49,553 nucleotides of DNA from Thermoleophilaceae bacterium (GTDB taxonomy: Bacteria > Actinomycetota > Thermoleophilia > Solirubrobacterales > Thermoleophilaceae): assembly GCA_030447905.1 (NCBI GenBank), contig JAUJNZ010000003.1, forward strand, positions 330,234 to 379,786, in the 5' to 3' direction. How positions within the stretch are numbered: position 1 is the first letter of the stretch; each line of letters begins with the position of its first letter. This document shows positions 12,087 to 21,522 of the stretch, piece after piece. The notes under the pieces are model-generated. The model was not told the origin of the DNA. It did not search any database and saw only the letters and a list, made by a program, of their open reading frames with translations. The translations under genes and the position numbers were made by a program.

Positions 12087-12092
12087 TATGCT
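12087..12092 (+). promoter_or_regulatory. Candidate -10 box, leaderless start of the GT-PHP gene
   Basis: TATGCT exactly 6 nt before the GTG at 12099, with no ribosome binding site. The gene may therefore have its own promoter despite lying 44 bp after ino1. Confidence 0.5.
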
Positions 12093-12098
12093 GGCGGG

Positions 12099-14015
12099 GT
12101 GAGCTTCGAGCGCTTCGCGATCGCCCAGGTATCCCCTTACGCCTGGGACGCCCATCGCGAGGTCAACCGCTACGTCGAGCGGCTGTCCGACGAGCTCTGT
12201 GCCCGCGGGCACCGGGTGGTCGTCGTGGCGCCGGCGGACTCCCGCGAGCTTGTGCGCGAGTCGCGAGCGCTGGTTCGGCGCGTCGCGGACGATCCCGAGG
12301 CGCTGTGGGCGGAGCCGGGGTGCGCCCAAGTGGTCGCCGTCGGCCAGGGACTTCCCTTCCCGCCCACCCGTCGCGGCTCCTCGGCCGCCCTACCGCTCGA
12401 CCTCGCCCGCACGCTCGAGGACCTCCTCGAGAGCGCCGAGCTCGACTTCGTTCACGTACACGAGCCCTTCGCCCCGAGCGCGGCCTCCGCCGCGCTCCGC
12501 CACTCGCGCGCGCTCAACGTGGGGACCTTCCACGCGCCAGCCGAGCGGGTGGTCTCGACGCAGCTCGGGCGGCGCTTCACCGAGCTTCGCTTCGGGCGCC
12601 TCGACGGACGCACGGCGAGCCTACGCACGACCGCCGAGCTCGTCGGCCGCTACTTCCCCGGCGACTACCGGGTGATCCCGCCGGGCGCCGACCTCGCCGA
12701 GCGTCCGGCGCGCGCCGACGACGAGCTCGTCGAGATCATCTTCTCGGCCGAGGAGGAGCGGGGGGCGCTGCGGACCTTCCTGCGCGCCCTGCGTCGGCTC
12801 CCGCCCGCCTTGCCGTGGAGGGCGACGGTGTGGTCGCGTTCCGGGGAGCGGCGTGTCCCCATCTCGCTCTCTCGGGCGATTAGCGATCGCATTCACTTCG
12901 CTGGTCCCGAGCACGGCTCCGAGGCCCAGCACCTCGCACGCGCGCACCTGGCGGTTGCCGCGTCGAGCGGCGTTGCCCCCGCTCCACAGCTCGTCCAGCG
13001 CGCACTCGCCGGCGGCGCCGTGCCCGTGACCGCCTCCCTGCCCGAGTACGAGGAGCTCCTGCGCGAGGGCGAGCTCGGCCTCCTGTTCGAGCCCGGCGAC
13101 GCCCAGACTCTCGCCGCTCAGCTCGAGCGTCTGGTCGTCGAGGAGGCGCTGCGCCGCGACCTCCACGACCGCGCCGCCGCCCGTAGAGACGATCTCGGCT
13201 GGTCGAGGGTCGCCGATCGCTTCGAGGAGCTCTACCGAGAGATCGCCGCACGCCGCCACCCAGCCGACGGCAAGCCCGCGATACGCCGCCGGCTCGAGCG
13301 CAGACCGATGATCGACGTCGACCTGCACATGCACACCGACCACTCGCCTGACTGCGCGACCCGAGTCGAGACCCTGCTCGAGACGGCCCGACAACGCGGT
13401 CTCGGGGCGATCGCGGTCACCGACCACAACGAGATCAGCGGCGCTCTCGAGGCTCGAGAGGTGGCGCAGCGCGACGGCCAGGGCGTGCCGAAGGTGGTCG
13501 TCTCCGAGGAGGTCAAGACCGCCGACCAGGGAGAGGTGATCGCGCTGTTCATCGAGGAGAAGATCGAGCGCGGGATGACGCTCCGCGAGACCATCGCCGA
13601 AATCCGCCGGCAGGGCGGGCTCGTCTACCTCCCTCACCCCTTCGACCGCATGCACACCGTCGCGGGCTATGAGGACCTGGTGGACATCGTCGAGGAGATC
13701 GACGCGATCGAGGTCTTCAACGCGAAGGTGGCCTACTCGGGCTTCAACGAGGAGGCGGCGCGCTTTGCGGCCAAGTACAGGCTCGTGGCCGGGGCCGGGT
13801 CGGACAGCCACGTGGCCCAGGGCCTCGGCTCGGTCCGCATCCGCATGCGTGACTTCGAGGGGCCGGAGGAGTTTCTCGAGTCGCTGCGGGCCGCCGACAT
13901 CGTACGCCGGCGGCAGAGCCTGCTCTACGTGCAGGCGCTCAAGCTCATCCAGCAGCGCGGGCCGGGCCGCAACCTCCGGGCGCAGGACCGGGCGACCGCT
14001 GCGAGCAAGGAGTGA
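12099..14015 (+). CDS. Fusion of GT4-type glycosyltransferase and PHP-domain phosphoesterase
   Basis: 638 residues in two parts. Residues ~1-390 look like a GT-B family 4 glycosyltransferase: N-lobe VSPYAWDAHREVNRYVERL, HVHEPFAPSAA, GTFHAP, RVIPPGAD between lobes, and a C-lobe ending in VTASLPEYEELLREGELGLLFEPGD. Residues ~405-615 are a PHP domain with metal ligands in VDLHMHTDHSPD, AVTDHNE, LPHPFDR and GAGSDSHV. The frame is continuous across a short basic linker (RRRLERRPMID). Fifteen more codons reach the stop. The start is the GTG in front of SFERFAIAQ; the open frame extends further upstream but overlaps ino1. By position it could modify an inositol lipid; this is inference. The PHP part could be a phosphatase acting on the same pathway. 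Confidence 0.85.
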   Translation: MSFERFAIAQVSPYAWDAHREVNRYVERLSDELCARGHRVVVVAPADSRELVRESRALVRRVADDPEALWAEPGCAQVVAVGQGLPFPPTRRGSSAALPLDLARTLEDLLESAELDFVHVHEPFAPSAASAALRHSRALNVGTFHAPAERVVSTQLGRRFTELRFGRLDGRTASLRTTAELVGRYFPGDYRVIPPGADLAERPARADDELVEIIFSAEEERGALRTFLRALRRLPPALPWRATVWSRSGERRVPISLSRAISDRIHFAGPEHGSEAQHLARAHLAVAASSGVAPAPQLVQRALAGGAVPVTASLPEYEELLREGELGLLFEPGDAQTLAAQLERLVVEEALRRDLHDRAAARRDDLGWSRVADRFEELYREIAARRHPADGKPAIRRRLERRPMIDVDLHMHTDHSPDCATRVETLLETARQRGLGAIAVTDHNEISGALEAREVAQRDGQGVPKVVVSEEVKTADQGEVIALFIEEKIERGMTLRETIAEIRRQGGLVYLPHPFDRMHTVAGYEDLVDIVEEIDAIEVFNAKVAYSGFNEEAARFAAKYRLVAGAGSDSHVAQGLGSVRIRMRDFEGPEEFLESLRAADIVRRRQSLLYVQALKLIQQRGPGRNLRAQDRATAASKE

Positions 14016-14668
14016 TGCAGGGAAGAGGAGGGCGAGCGGAGCCGTCCAACTCCCTCCACCGGATGCCCGCGACCGACGACGAGATACGGGAGAAGTACCT
14101 CGAGCGGGCGATCCGCGAGTTGAACGGCCTCACCCGAGAGATCCAGGCCTGCGACCGCTGTCCGCGGGGGAACCTCGCCCCGGTGCTGGCCTCGGGGCAT
14201 CCCCAGGCCGACGTCTTCCTGCTCAAGCACGCTCCCAGCGCGGCCGAGGTCCACGAGGGCGTGGCCTTCTACGGGCGTTCGGGCCAGGCCCTGCTGAAGA
14301 GCCTGCGACGGCTCGGGATCGATCCGCTCGTGGTCTACGGCACCCTCGCCGTCAAGTGCCCGGTGGACGACCCGACGCTGTCGGCGTCGGAGTGCCGCGC
14401 TCACCTGCTGACCGAGCTGACGATCGTCGGGCCGCGTATCGTCGTCGTGATGGGCGAGGACGCGCTCGCGGTCCTCAACGAGCTCGAGGTCCCACTCGGG
14501 CGACGGGTCGAGCCCCGATCCGGGGAGGTCCAGGCGCTCACGCCCAGCTGCGACGCCCTCTACGTACCCGACATCGACTCGGCGCTCGACGAGGAGGGAG
14601 AGAAGCGGGCGTTCTGGCGGGCTTTCCGCGCGCTCGGGGAGTGGTATGAGGAGCTGCCGCCGTACTGA
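14015..14668 (+). CDS. Uracil-DNA-glycosylase-superfamily protein with degraded active site
   Basis: Resembles Fe-S-containing family 4 UDG over its length: cluster cysteines at 47, 50 (CDRCPRGN), 116 (VKCP) and 128 (SECRAH) by the numbering from the GTG at 14012, and the conserved GRSGQALLKSLRRLGI helix. The catalytic parts differ. Motif A, normally GEAPG-like, reads LKHAPSAAE. The second motif, normally His-Pro-Ser/Ala, reads YVPDIDSAL with no His. The fold and the cluster are probably kept but uracil excision is doubtful. The ATG overlaps the stop of the GT-PHP gene by one base (TGATG), so the two are coupled. A GTG one codon earlier is also possible. Confidence 0.75.
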   Translation: MQGRGGRAEPSNSLHRMPATDDEIREKYLERAIRELNGLTREIQACDRCPRGNLAPVLASGHPQADVFLLKHAPSAAEVHEGVAFYGRSGQALLKSLRRLGIDPLVVYGTLAVKCPVDDPTLSASECRAHLLTELTIVGPRIVVVMGEDALAVLNELEVPLGRRVEPRSGEVQALTPSCDALYVPDIDSALDEEGEKRAFWRAFRALGEWYEELPPY

Positions 14669-14710
14669 GGCGGGGCGCGGCACCCGAGCCGCCGCGCGAT
14701 GGTCGTTCGC

Positions 14711-16090
14711 TCAGCCGACCCGCTCGAGCAGGGCCACGCACTCGATGTGCGGGGTCTGCGGGAACATGTCGACCGGGCGCACCGCGGCGAGCCGGTAGCC
14801 CGCGTCGGCGATCTGGCGTGCGTTCGGAGCGAGCGTCGTCGGGTTGCAGGAGACGTAGACGATGCGCGTCGCACCGGTCTCGAGCACCCGGCGAACGATC
14901 TTCTGGGATAGGCCGGCGCGGGGCGGGTCGACGACCACGACGTCGGGCTTTCCCGCCTCCTCGACGAGCGGGCGGAGCGCCGTGCGCACGTCTCCCGCGA
15001 AGAAGCGGACGTTCTCGACCTCGTTGCGGCGCGCGTTCTCGATCGCGTCGGCGACCGCGGGCTCGATGCTCTCGATCCCCAGCACCTCTCGGGCGCGCAG
15101 AGCCAGGCAGAGCGCGATCGTCCCGATTCCCGAGTAGAGGTCGAAGACGCGCTCGGAGCCGTGCAGGCCGGCAAGCTCGGCGGCGATCGCGTACAGCCGC
15201 TCGGCCTGCTCGGTGTGGACCTGGAAGAAGGCATCCTGGGAGATGCGAAACCGCAGCGCGGCGCCGAATATCTGTAGCTCCTCCGCGATCGTCTCGACAC
15301 CGGACAGCAACTCGGTCTCGCCGTCGCGTGTGGTCTCGGCGACTCCGGCGGCACGGGTCCACAGGACGCCGTCGGCGTCGGGCAGGGCGGCGGCGAGCTC
15401 GCGGGCGCGGAAGTCGCCGGGGCTCGTCACGATCCGGGCCTGTAGCTCCCCGGTGCGCCGCCCTTCGCGGATCACCAGGTTGCGCAGGAAGCCAGTCCCG
15501 TCGCGGCGGTCGTAGGCCGAGAGGCCTTCGGCTCGGCACCACTCCTTGACCCGCTCGCGCAGCGCGTAGACGCGCTCGGAGGCGAGCACGTCGTCGGTCA
15601 CGTCGTCGATCTCGTTCCAGCGACCCGGCCGGTGAAAACCGAGCACGAGCTCGCCGTCCTCGCTCTGCCCGAACGAGTACTCGACCTTGTTGCGGTAGCG
15701 CCAGGGGTCTTCGGCCGCAAGCACCGGTGCCACCGGTGGCGCCTCGAAGTGGCCGATGCGGCTCAGCGCATCGCGGACCTGGGTCTCCTTCTCGGCGAGC
15801 TGGCGCTCGTAGGGGAGGACCTGCCAGGGCGCGCCGGGGTGCGGCGACCGCGGCTCGATTCGGTCCGGGCTCGGCTCGACGAGCTCGAGCGTTCGCGCCT
15901 CCGCGTAGCTGCGCTTGCGCTTGGTGACCTGAGCGCGGACCCGGTCGCCCGGAACGGCCCCGGTCACGAAGACCACATAGCCCTCGAGCCGGGCGACCCC
16001 CGCCCCGCCGTAGGCGAGCGCGTCGACGACGAGCTCGAGCTCGTCGCCGCGCTCCGGGCGAGCGGCGCTGGTGCCGGCCGGAGAGCTCAG
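14711..16090 (-). CDS. RNA uracil-C5 methyltransferase, TrmA/RlmC/RlmD family
   Basis: SAM-dependent m5U methyltransferase of rRNA or tRNA. N-terminal TRAM domain (ELVVDALAYGGAGVARLEGY), central domain, then the methyltransferase domain with QVHTEQAERLY, VFDLYSGIGTIAL, DPPRAGLS, catalytic Cys in YVSCNPTTLA and the Glu in PHIECVALLER. The Fe-S region of RlmD (CPHFGxCGGC) reads SPHPGAPWQ, so the cluster is absent, as in some RlmD homologues. The first GTG (15976) would cut the TRAM domain in half. Coding sequence continues upstream, where the only start-like codon is CTG at 16090, 4 nt after the preceding gene's stop. I use it with reserve. Confidence 0.85.
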   Translation of the reverse strand: MSSPAGTSAARPERGDELELVVDALAYGGAGVARLEGYVVFVTGAVPGDRVRAQVTKRKRSYAEARTLELVEPSPDRIEPRSPHPGAPWQVLPYERQLAEKETQVRDALSRIGHFEAPPVAPVLAAEDPWRYRNKVEYSFGQSEDGELVLGFHRPGRWNEIDDVTDDVLASERVYALRERVKEWCRAEGLSAYDRRDGTGFLRNLVIREGRRTGELQARIVTSPGDFRARELAAALPDADGVLWTRAAGVAETTRDGETELLSGVETIAEELQIFGAALRFRISQDAFFQVHTEQAERLYAIAAELAGLHGSERVFDLYSGIGTIALCLALRAREVLGIESIEPAVADAIENARRNEVENVRFFAGDVRTALRPLVEEAGKPDVVVVDPPRAGLSQKIVRRVLETGATRIVYVSCNPTTLAPNARQIADAGYRLAAVRPVDMFPQTPHIECVALLERVG

Positions 16091-16094
16091 GGTC

Positions 16095-16409
16095 TCAGCT
16101 GAGCTTCGACTCGATCGGGGCGAGCACCGTCTTGCGGTGGGCGTGGCGGCGCTCGTGATCGCGAACCTTGCGCAGCTCTGCGGCGTTCAGGGTGCCGAGG
16201 CGGTCTTGCACCTGCGCGGCGGTGAGGCCGTCGTAACCGGTGATCGGGAAGCTCGGGCCCACGCCGGCCACCCGAAGCGCGCGGTCGGCCTGGCCCCCGC
16301 GGTCGAGCAGGCTCTCGAGGTCGTCGTGCCTCGACCGATCTCCGCCCCGGCTCGACGATCGCGACGATCCGCCGCTCCTTCGCTGAGACTCGCCGCCGCG
16401 CTCTGCCAT
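16095..16409 (-). CDS. Small conserved actinobacterial protein (DUF8129-like C-terminus)
   Basis: 104 residues. The first ~45 are Arg/Ser/Gly-rich and probably disordered. The rest (PITGYDGLTAAQVQDRLGTL, then AAELRKVRDHERRHAHRKTV) matches a short helical module I recall from the C-termini of actinobacterial lipid-droplet-associated proteins and small stand-alone proteins; function unknown. GGAGGAG lies 8 nt before the ATG. The stop is 4 nt before the proposed start of the RNA methyltransferase, so the two probably form an operon. Family assignment is from memory of the motif only. Confidence 0.65.
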   Translation of the reverse strand: MAERGGESQRRSGGSSRSSSRGGDRSRHDDLESLLDRGGQADRALRVAGVGPSFPITGYDGLTAAQVQDRLGTLNAAELRKVRDHERRHAHRKTVLAPIESKLS

Positions 16410-16547
16410 CACCCAGTCTCCTCCCGCTCTTGTCCTTCACTTCGAGCGACGCCATCGGTCCGCGCGCCGCGCGGGCCCATGGTGCCACGAAGCGCCTCGC
16501 GATGGCACCCCGTCGCCGAGACCGGCCGGCGCCCCGCGCACGCGGAC

Positions 16548-16553
16548 TACGCT
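16548..16553 (+). promoter_or_regulatory. Candidate -10 box, leaderless start of argF
   Basis: TACGCT exactly 6 nt before the GTG of argF, no ribosome binding site. Confidence 0.5.
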
Positions 16554-16559
16554 GCGTCG

Positions 16560-17513
16560 GTGCCACGCCACTTCCTCACCGGCGAGGAGCTTGAGACCGA
16601 CGAGCTCTCCGCGCTGCTCGAGCGTTCGCTCGAGCTCAAGGCGGCGCGCGCGGCCCTCTTCGGCGGGGCGACCGGCGGCGGGCTCAACGGAGCGCTCGCC
16701 GGCCGCAGCGTCGCGCTCCTGTTCGAGAGGCCTTCGACGCGTACGCGGATCTCGTTCGAGGTCGCGGTCCACGAGCTCGGCGGGCGTCCCCTCGTGCTGC
16801 GCGAGGGCGAGACGCAGCTCGCGCGCGGCGAGTCGGTGGGCGATACCGCGCTCGTCCTCTCGCGGCTCGTGCACGCGGTGGGCATCCGGACCGGGTCTCA
16901 CGCGCTGGTCCAGGGGCTGGCCGCCCACGCGAGCGTGCCCGTGGTCAACATGCTCACCGCCGACCACCATCCGTGCCAGGCGCTCGCCGACCTGCTGACC
17001 CTGCGCGAGCGCTTCGGCCGAACCGCCGGCCTGCGGCTCGCCTACGTCGGCGCGGGCAACAACGTAGCGACGTCGTTGATGCTCCTCGGCGCACGGGCGG
17101 GGCTCGAGGTCGCGGTGGCCACCCCGGACGAGCTCGCGCCCCCGCCGCAGGTGGTCGAGGCGACCAAGCGCGCCGCCCGCGAGGGGGGCTCGGTGAGCGT
17201 GACGAGCGATCCGGCCGAGGCCGCGGCGGGGGCCCACGCCCTCTACACCGACGTATGGGTGAGCATGGGCGACGAGGTCGAGGCCGGGCATCGCCGCGGA
17301 CTGCTCGAGCCCTACCGGCTCGACGCGGCTCTCTTCGGGCGGGCGCGTGACGATGCGGTCGCTCTTCACTGCCTCCCCGCCCATCCCGGCGAGGAGATCA
17401 CCGAGGACGTGCTGTACGGCGAGCGGTCGGCGGTGTGGGACCAGGCCGAGAACCGCCTGCATGCCCAAAAAGCGCTGCTCGAGCTGCTGCTCGTCGGGGC
17501 CGGGCGCCGGTAG
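16560..17513 (+). CDS. argF: Ornithine carbamoyltransferase
   Basis: Forms citrulline from ornithine and carbamoyl phosphate (arginine synthesis). 317 residues, normal length. Carbamoyl-phosphate motif FERPSTRTRISFE, HPCQALADLLT, and the ornithine-side motif HCLPAHPGEE are all intact; YTDVWVSMG is typical of OTCases and separates it from aspartate carbamoyltransferase. The start is the GTG at 16560, giving VPRHFLTGEEL; the frame is open far upstream but without a plausible start. No other arginine gene is nearby, so it is not in an arg operon here. Confidence 0.95.
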   Translation: MPRHFLTGEELETDELSALLERSLELKAARAALFGGATGGGLNGALAGRSVALLFERPSTRTRISFEVAVHELGGRPLVLREGETQLARGESVGDTALVLSRLVHAVGIRTGSHALVQGLAAHASVPVVNMLTADHHPCQALADLLTLRERFGRTAGLRLAYVGAGNNVATSLMLLGARAGLEVAVATPDELAPPPQVVEATKRAAREGGSVSVTSDPAEAAAGAHALYTDVWVSMGDEVEAGHRRGLLEPYRLDAALFGRARDDAVALHCLPAHPGEEITEDVLYGERSAVWDQAENRLHAQKALLELLLVGAGRR

Positions 17514-17549
17514 CGGGGGGCGCCCGGCAAGCTCACCGTCGCTGCGCCT

Positions 17550-19031
<1,482 letters not shown>

Positions 19032-19033
19032 GC

Positions 19034-20233
19034 TCAGCGCTCCCCGAGGGCGGCGGCGGTCGCTACGGGTGGGCGGTTGGGGGCGAACCGATCGAGGGAG
19101 AAGGGGAGGACCGCCTCGGGGGCGTCCTCGCCGCTCAGGCAGGCGGCGATGGCCTCGGCGGTGATCGGCGCGAGCAGGACGCCGTTGCGCCCGTGCCCCG
19201 TCGCCCACAGCAGTCCGTCGATCTCCGTGCGGCCGACTACGGGCGCGTTGTCGGGCGTCACCGGGCGAAGGCCCGCGCGGGCGGCCACGAAGTCGAGCTC
19301 GTCGACGTCGGGAAGGACCTCGCGTGCCGCCTCGAGCAGGCGGAAGACGCCCTCCGCGGTCACGCGCACGTCGAAGCCGCGCTCCTCTGTCGTGGCGCCG
19401 ACGACCACGCGCCCATCGCGGCGGGTGACCAAGTAGCAGCGCGGCGTGCGCACGAGCCGCCCGGCCAGTGGCGCTCGCCCCTCGGTCGCCCGCAGGGTTA
19501 GGATCTGGCCCTTGACCGGACGCACCGGCGGCACGACCTCGGACGGCAGCCCTTCGAGCAAGCCGCTCCATGTGCCCGCGGCGCCCACCATCTGCTCGAC
19601 CTCGACAGACTGCTCGTTCCCCAAGGCGAGACCAGCGACCCGGGATCCGGTTGCGTCCAGCCGGACCTCCTCCACGCCGACGCCCTCGAGCAGCTCCCCG
19701 CCCGCGGCCAGGAACGCGGCGCGCAGCGCCTCGACGGTTGCGCCCGGATCGACGTGAGCCTCTCGCGGCGCCTCGATCCCGCCCGGCACGCGCGGCGACA
19801 GCCCCGGCTCGAGCCGCCGGCACTCGCGCCCCGAGAGCCAGTCCGCGTCGAGGCCGAGGGAGGCCTGCAGGTCGGCGAGGCGGCGGAGCTCCTCGGCGTC
19901 GTCGCGGTCGGCCGCGACCACGAGCGCTCCGCTCTCGCGGTATTCCGGTTCGAGGCCCGAGCGCTCTGAGAGCTCGGCCGCGAACGGGGCCCAGCGCCGG
20001 AGGCCGGCGAGGTTGAGGCCGAGCAGGGACTGCTCGCCGAAGTCGGCCTCGGTCACCGGGGCGAGCATCCCCGCGGCGACACCCGAGGCGCCGGCGCCCG
20101 CGCGCTCGCGTTCGAGCAGGACCGTCGAGAGCCCTTGCTGGCGGGCGCGCCAGGCGCACGCCAGCCCGACGACCCCACCGCCGACGACGGCGACTTCGTA
20201 GCTTGGGTGTCGCGGACCGTGACTCATCTCCAT
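19034..20233 (-). CDS. thiO: Glycine oxidase ThiO
   Basis: FAD enzyme that oxidises glycine to dehydroglycine for thiazole synthesis. 399 residues, DAO family: N-terminal VAVVGGGVVGLACAWRARQQG dinucleotide fold, ASGVAAGMLAP, and C-terminal GLRPVTPDNAPVVGRT with ATGHGRNGVLLAPITA, as in ThiO. First gene after the TPP riboswitch. Two in-frame ATGs (20233 and 20227) lie in or next to the hairpin at 20228-20246; the second follows GGATGGAG directly. It is 2 nt from thiS. Confidence 0.93.
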   Translation of the reverse strand: MEMSHGPRHPSYEVAVVGGGVVGLACAWRARQQGLSTVLLERERAGAGASGVAAGMLAPVTEADFGEQSLLGLNLAGLRRWAPFAAELSERSGLEPEYRESGALVVAADRDDAEELRRLADLQASLGLDADWLSGRECRRLEPGLSPRVPGGIEAPREAHVDPGATVEALRAAFLAAGGELLEGVGVEEVRLDATGSRVAGLALGNEQSVEVEQMVGAAGTWSGLLEGLPSEVVPPVRPVKGQILTLRATEGRAPLAGRLVRTPRCYLVTRRDGRVVVGATTEERGFDVRVTAEGVFRLLEAAREVLPDVDELDFVAARAGLRPVTPDNAPVVGRTEIDGLLWATGHGRNGVLLAPITAEAIAACLSGEDAPEAVLPFSLDRFAPNRPPVATAAALGER

Positions 20234-20246
20234 CCGGCGGACGGAG
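20228..20246 (-). promoter_or_regulatory. Hairpin over the thiO start (riboswitch expression platform)
   Basis: In the transcript CUCCGUCC-GCC-GGAUGGAG folds into an 8-bp stem (one G-U) with a 3-nt loop. The 3' arm holds the purine-rich site and the first ATG of thiO. It lies just after the TPP aptamer, so it may block translation when TPP is bound. No poly-U follows, which argues for translational control. Confidence 0.6.
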
Positions 20247-20259
20247 GGCCGCGACGAAA

Positions 20260-20345
20260 TCCCCGCGCCGGCATTACCCGGGTCGGGTCAGACGGTCGGC
20301 GGCGCCCAGCCGCCCTCTCAGCCCGGTATCGCCCGAGCTCCCGTG
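20260..20345 (-). promoter_or_regulatory. TPP riboswitch (THI element)
   Basis: The minus strand shows the conserved thi-box parts in order: CGGGAGC near the 5' end, GGGCTGAGA (CTGAGA at 20316-20321), a GC-rich variable hairpin GGGCGGC-TGG-GCGCC, then GACC...CTGACCCG, CCGGGTAATGCCGGCG (GGGTAATGCC at 20270-20279) and closing GGGGAT. It lies 27 nt upstream of thiO, first gene of thiO-thiS-thiG-SnoaL-like. Known action: TPP binding lowers expression. Confidence 0.92.
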
Positions 20346-20396
20346 ACAGACGAGTCTAGCTGTCCCGGCACCGCTCAAACGGCGGCGGGCGGTCGC

Positions 20397-20708
20397 TCAG
20401 AACCGATCCCGGCGGCGCGTGCGATCGTCGTAGTACTCGCGCTCACGCACGACGTCGGGTCGCTCACGCACGACCTCGGGTCGCTCACGCACGACCTCGG
20501 AATCGACTGCGCGGGCGCGGTTGCTGAGGACCCACCCGTAGATGATCGCCAGCACCAGGGTGAGGATGCCGATGAGCAGTAGGATCGTGCCGGCGGCGTC
20601 GATGTCGAGGAAGAAGATCTCTCCCTCGTTGATCGCGTACTTGAGGATCGCGCCCACGGTGATCAGGACGATCGAAGTGCCGATGCCTATCGGTGCGGCT
20701 GGGGTCAC
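20397..20708 (-). CDS. Two-helix membrane protein, DUF6458-like
   Basis: 103 residues. Two hydrophobic helices: GIGTSIVLITVGAILKYAI and, after the acidic DIDAAG turn, TILLLIGILTLVLAIIYGWV. The GIGxSI start and DIDxxG turn are typical of a short actinobacterial family I know as DUF6458. The cytoplasmic-looking tail is highly charged with a heptad repeat (VVRERPE, VVRERPD, VVREREY) and an Arg-rich end. Function unknown. Its own short transcription unit, upstream of the riboswitch. Confidence 0.75.
   Translation of the reverse strand: MTPAAPIGIGTSIVLITVGAILKYAINEGEIFFLDIDAAGTILLLIGILTLVLAIIYGWVLSNRARAVDSEVVRERPEVVRERPDVVREREYYDDRTRRRDRF
20441..20503. repeat. Three 21-bp tandem repeats inside the DUF6458-like gene
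   Basis: Units at 20441-20461, 20462-20482 and 20483-20503 on the pattern GCTCACGCACGACSTCGG plus 3 nt. In frame, they encode the VVRERPx heptads in the tail of the membrane protein. Being a multiple of three they can vary in number without breaking the gene. Confidence 0.9.
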
Positions 20709-20807
20709 TGCTTTCTCCCTTGGGGTGCGGGCCGTATGACCCCGAATCTAAGCAGGCTCGGCGGCGGCCCGTTCGATGGCGCAGCCTCTATGCCAGGATG
20801 AGAGGCG

Positions 20808-21494
20808 ATGTCCGCACGCGTGCAGGCAGTGACGGGCGCAGAGCGTCGCGCCCGTCTGGCGGCCGCTCGGGTCTACCTGGTGGTCGAGTCGAGGGTCGGC
20901 GGAGAGCCGGCTGAGCCGCTCGTCGAGGCCGCTCTGGCCGGCGGCGTCGACGTCGTCCAGCTCCGCGACAAGGACGCCGCCGACGAGCAGCTGGTGGCGA
21001 CCGGACAGCGGCTCGAGACGCTGTGCGCGGCCGCGGGTGCTCTCCTGATCGTCAACGACCGACCGGATCTCGCGCTCGCCTGCGGAGCCGACGGGGTCCA
21101 CGTCGGACAGGGGGACGAGCACCCCGACGCGGTGCGTCGCTCCTTCGGAAACGAGCTTCTGATCGGGATTTCGACGCACTCGCGCGATCAGATCGCCGCG
21201 GCTCGGTGCTCGTCCGCGGATTACCTCGGCGTCGGCCCGGTGTACGCCACGGCCACCAAGCCGGGGGTCGCACCCGTCGGGCTCGAGCTCGTGCGCCACG
21301 CCGCCGCCCATGCGCAGAAGCCGTTCTTCGCGATCGGAGGGGTCGACGCGGAGCGCACGCCGGAACTCGCTGCGGCCGGCGCCGAGCGGATCGCCGTCGT
21401 GCGGGCGATTCGCGACGCCGGCGACCCGGGTGCGGCGGCGCGGGCGCTGCGCGAGGCCGTCGAGCGAGAGCTCGCCGGTGGGGCGGCGGTCTAG
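20808..21494 (+). CDS. thiE: Thiamine-phosphate synthase
   Basis: Joins hydroxymethylpyrimidine diphosphate and thiazole phosphate. 228-residue TIM barrel: YLVVESR, GGVDVVQLRDKDA, LLIVNDRPDLALACGADGVHVGQ (in parts), IGISTHSRDQ, YLGVGPVYATATKPGV and FFAIGGVDAER all fit ThiE. GAGAGGCG precedes the ATG. Opposite strand to the thiO operon and without its own riboswitch: the region between holds none. Confidence 0.95.
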   Translation: MSARVQAVTGAERRARLAAARVYLVVESRVGGEPAEPLVEAALAGGVDVVQLRDKDAADEQLVATGQRLETLCAAAGALLIVNDRPDLALACGADGVHVGQGDEHPDAVRRSFGNELLIGISTHSRDQIAAARCSSADYLGVGPVYATATKPGVAPVGLELVRHAAAHAQKPFFAIGGVDAERTPELAAAGAERIAVVRAIRDAGDPGAAARALREAVERELAGGAAV

Positions 21495-21522
21495 GCGGCG
21501 GGCGGCCGCGGGGTCGGGGGGC

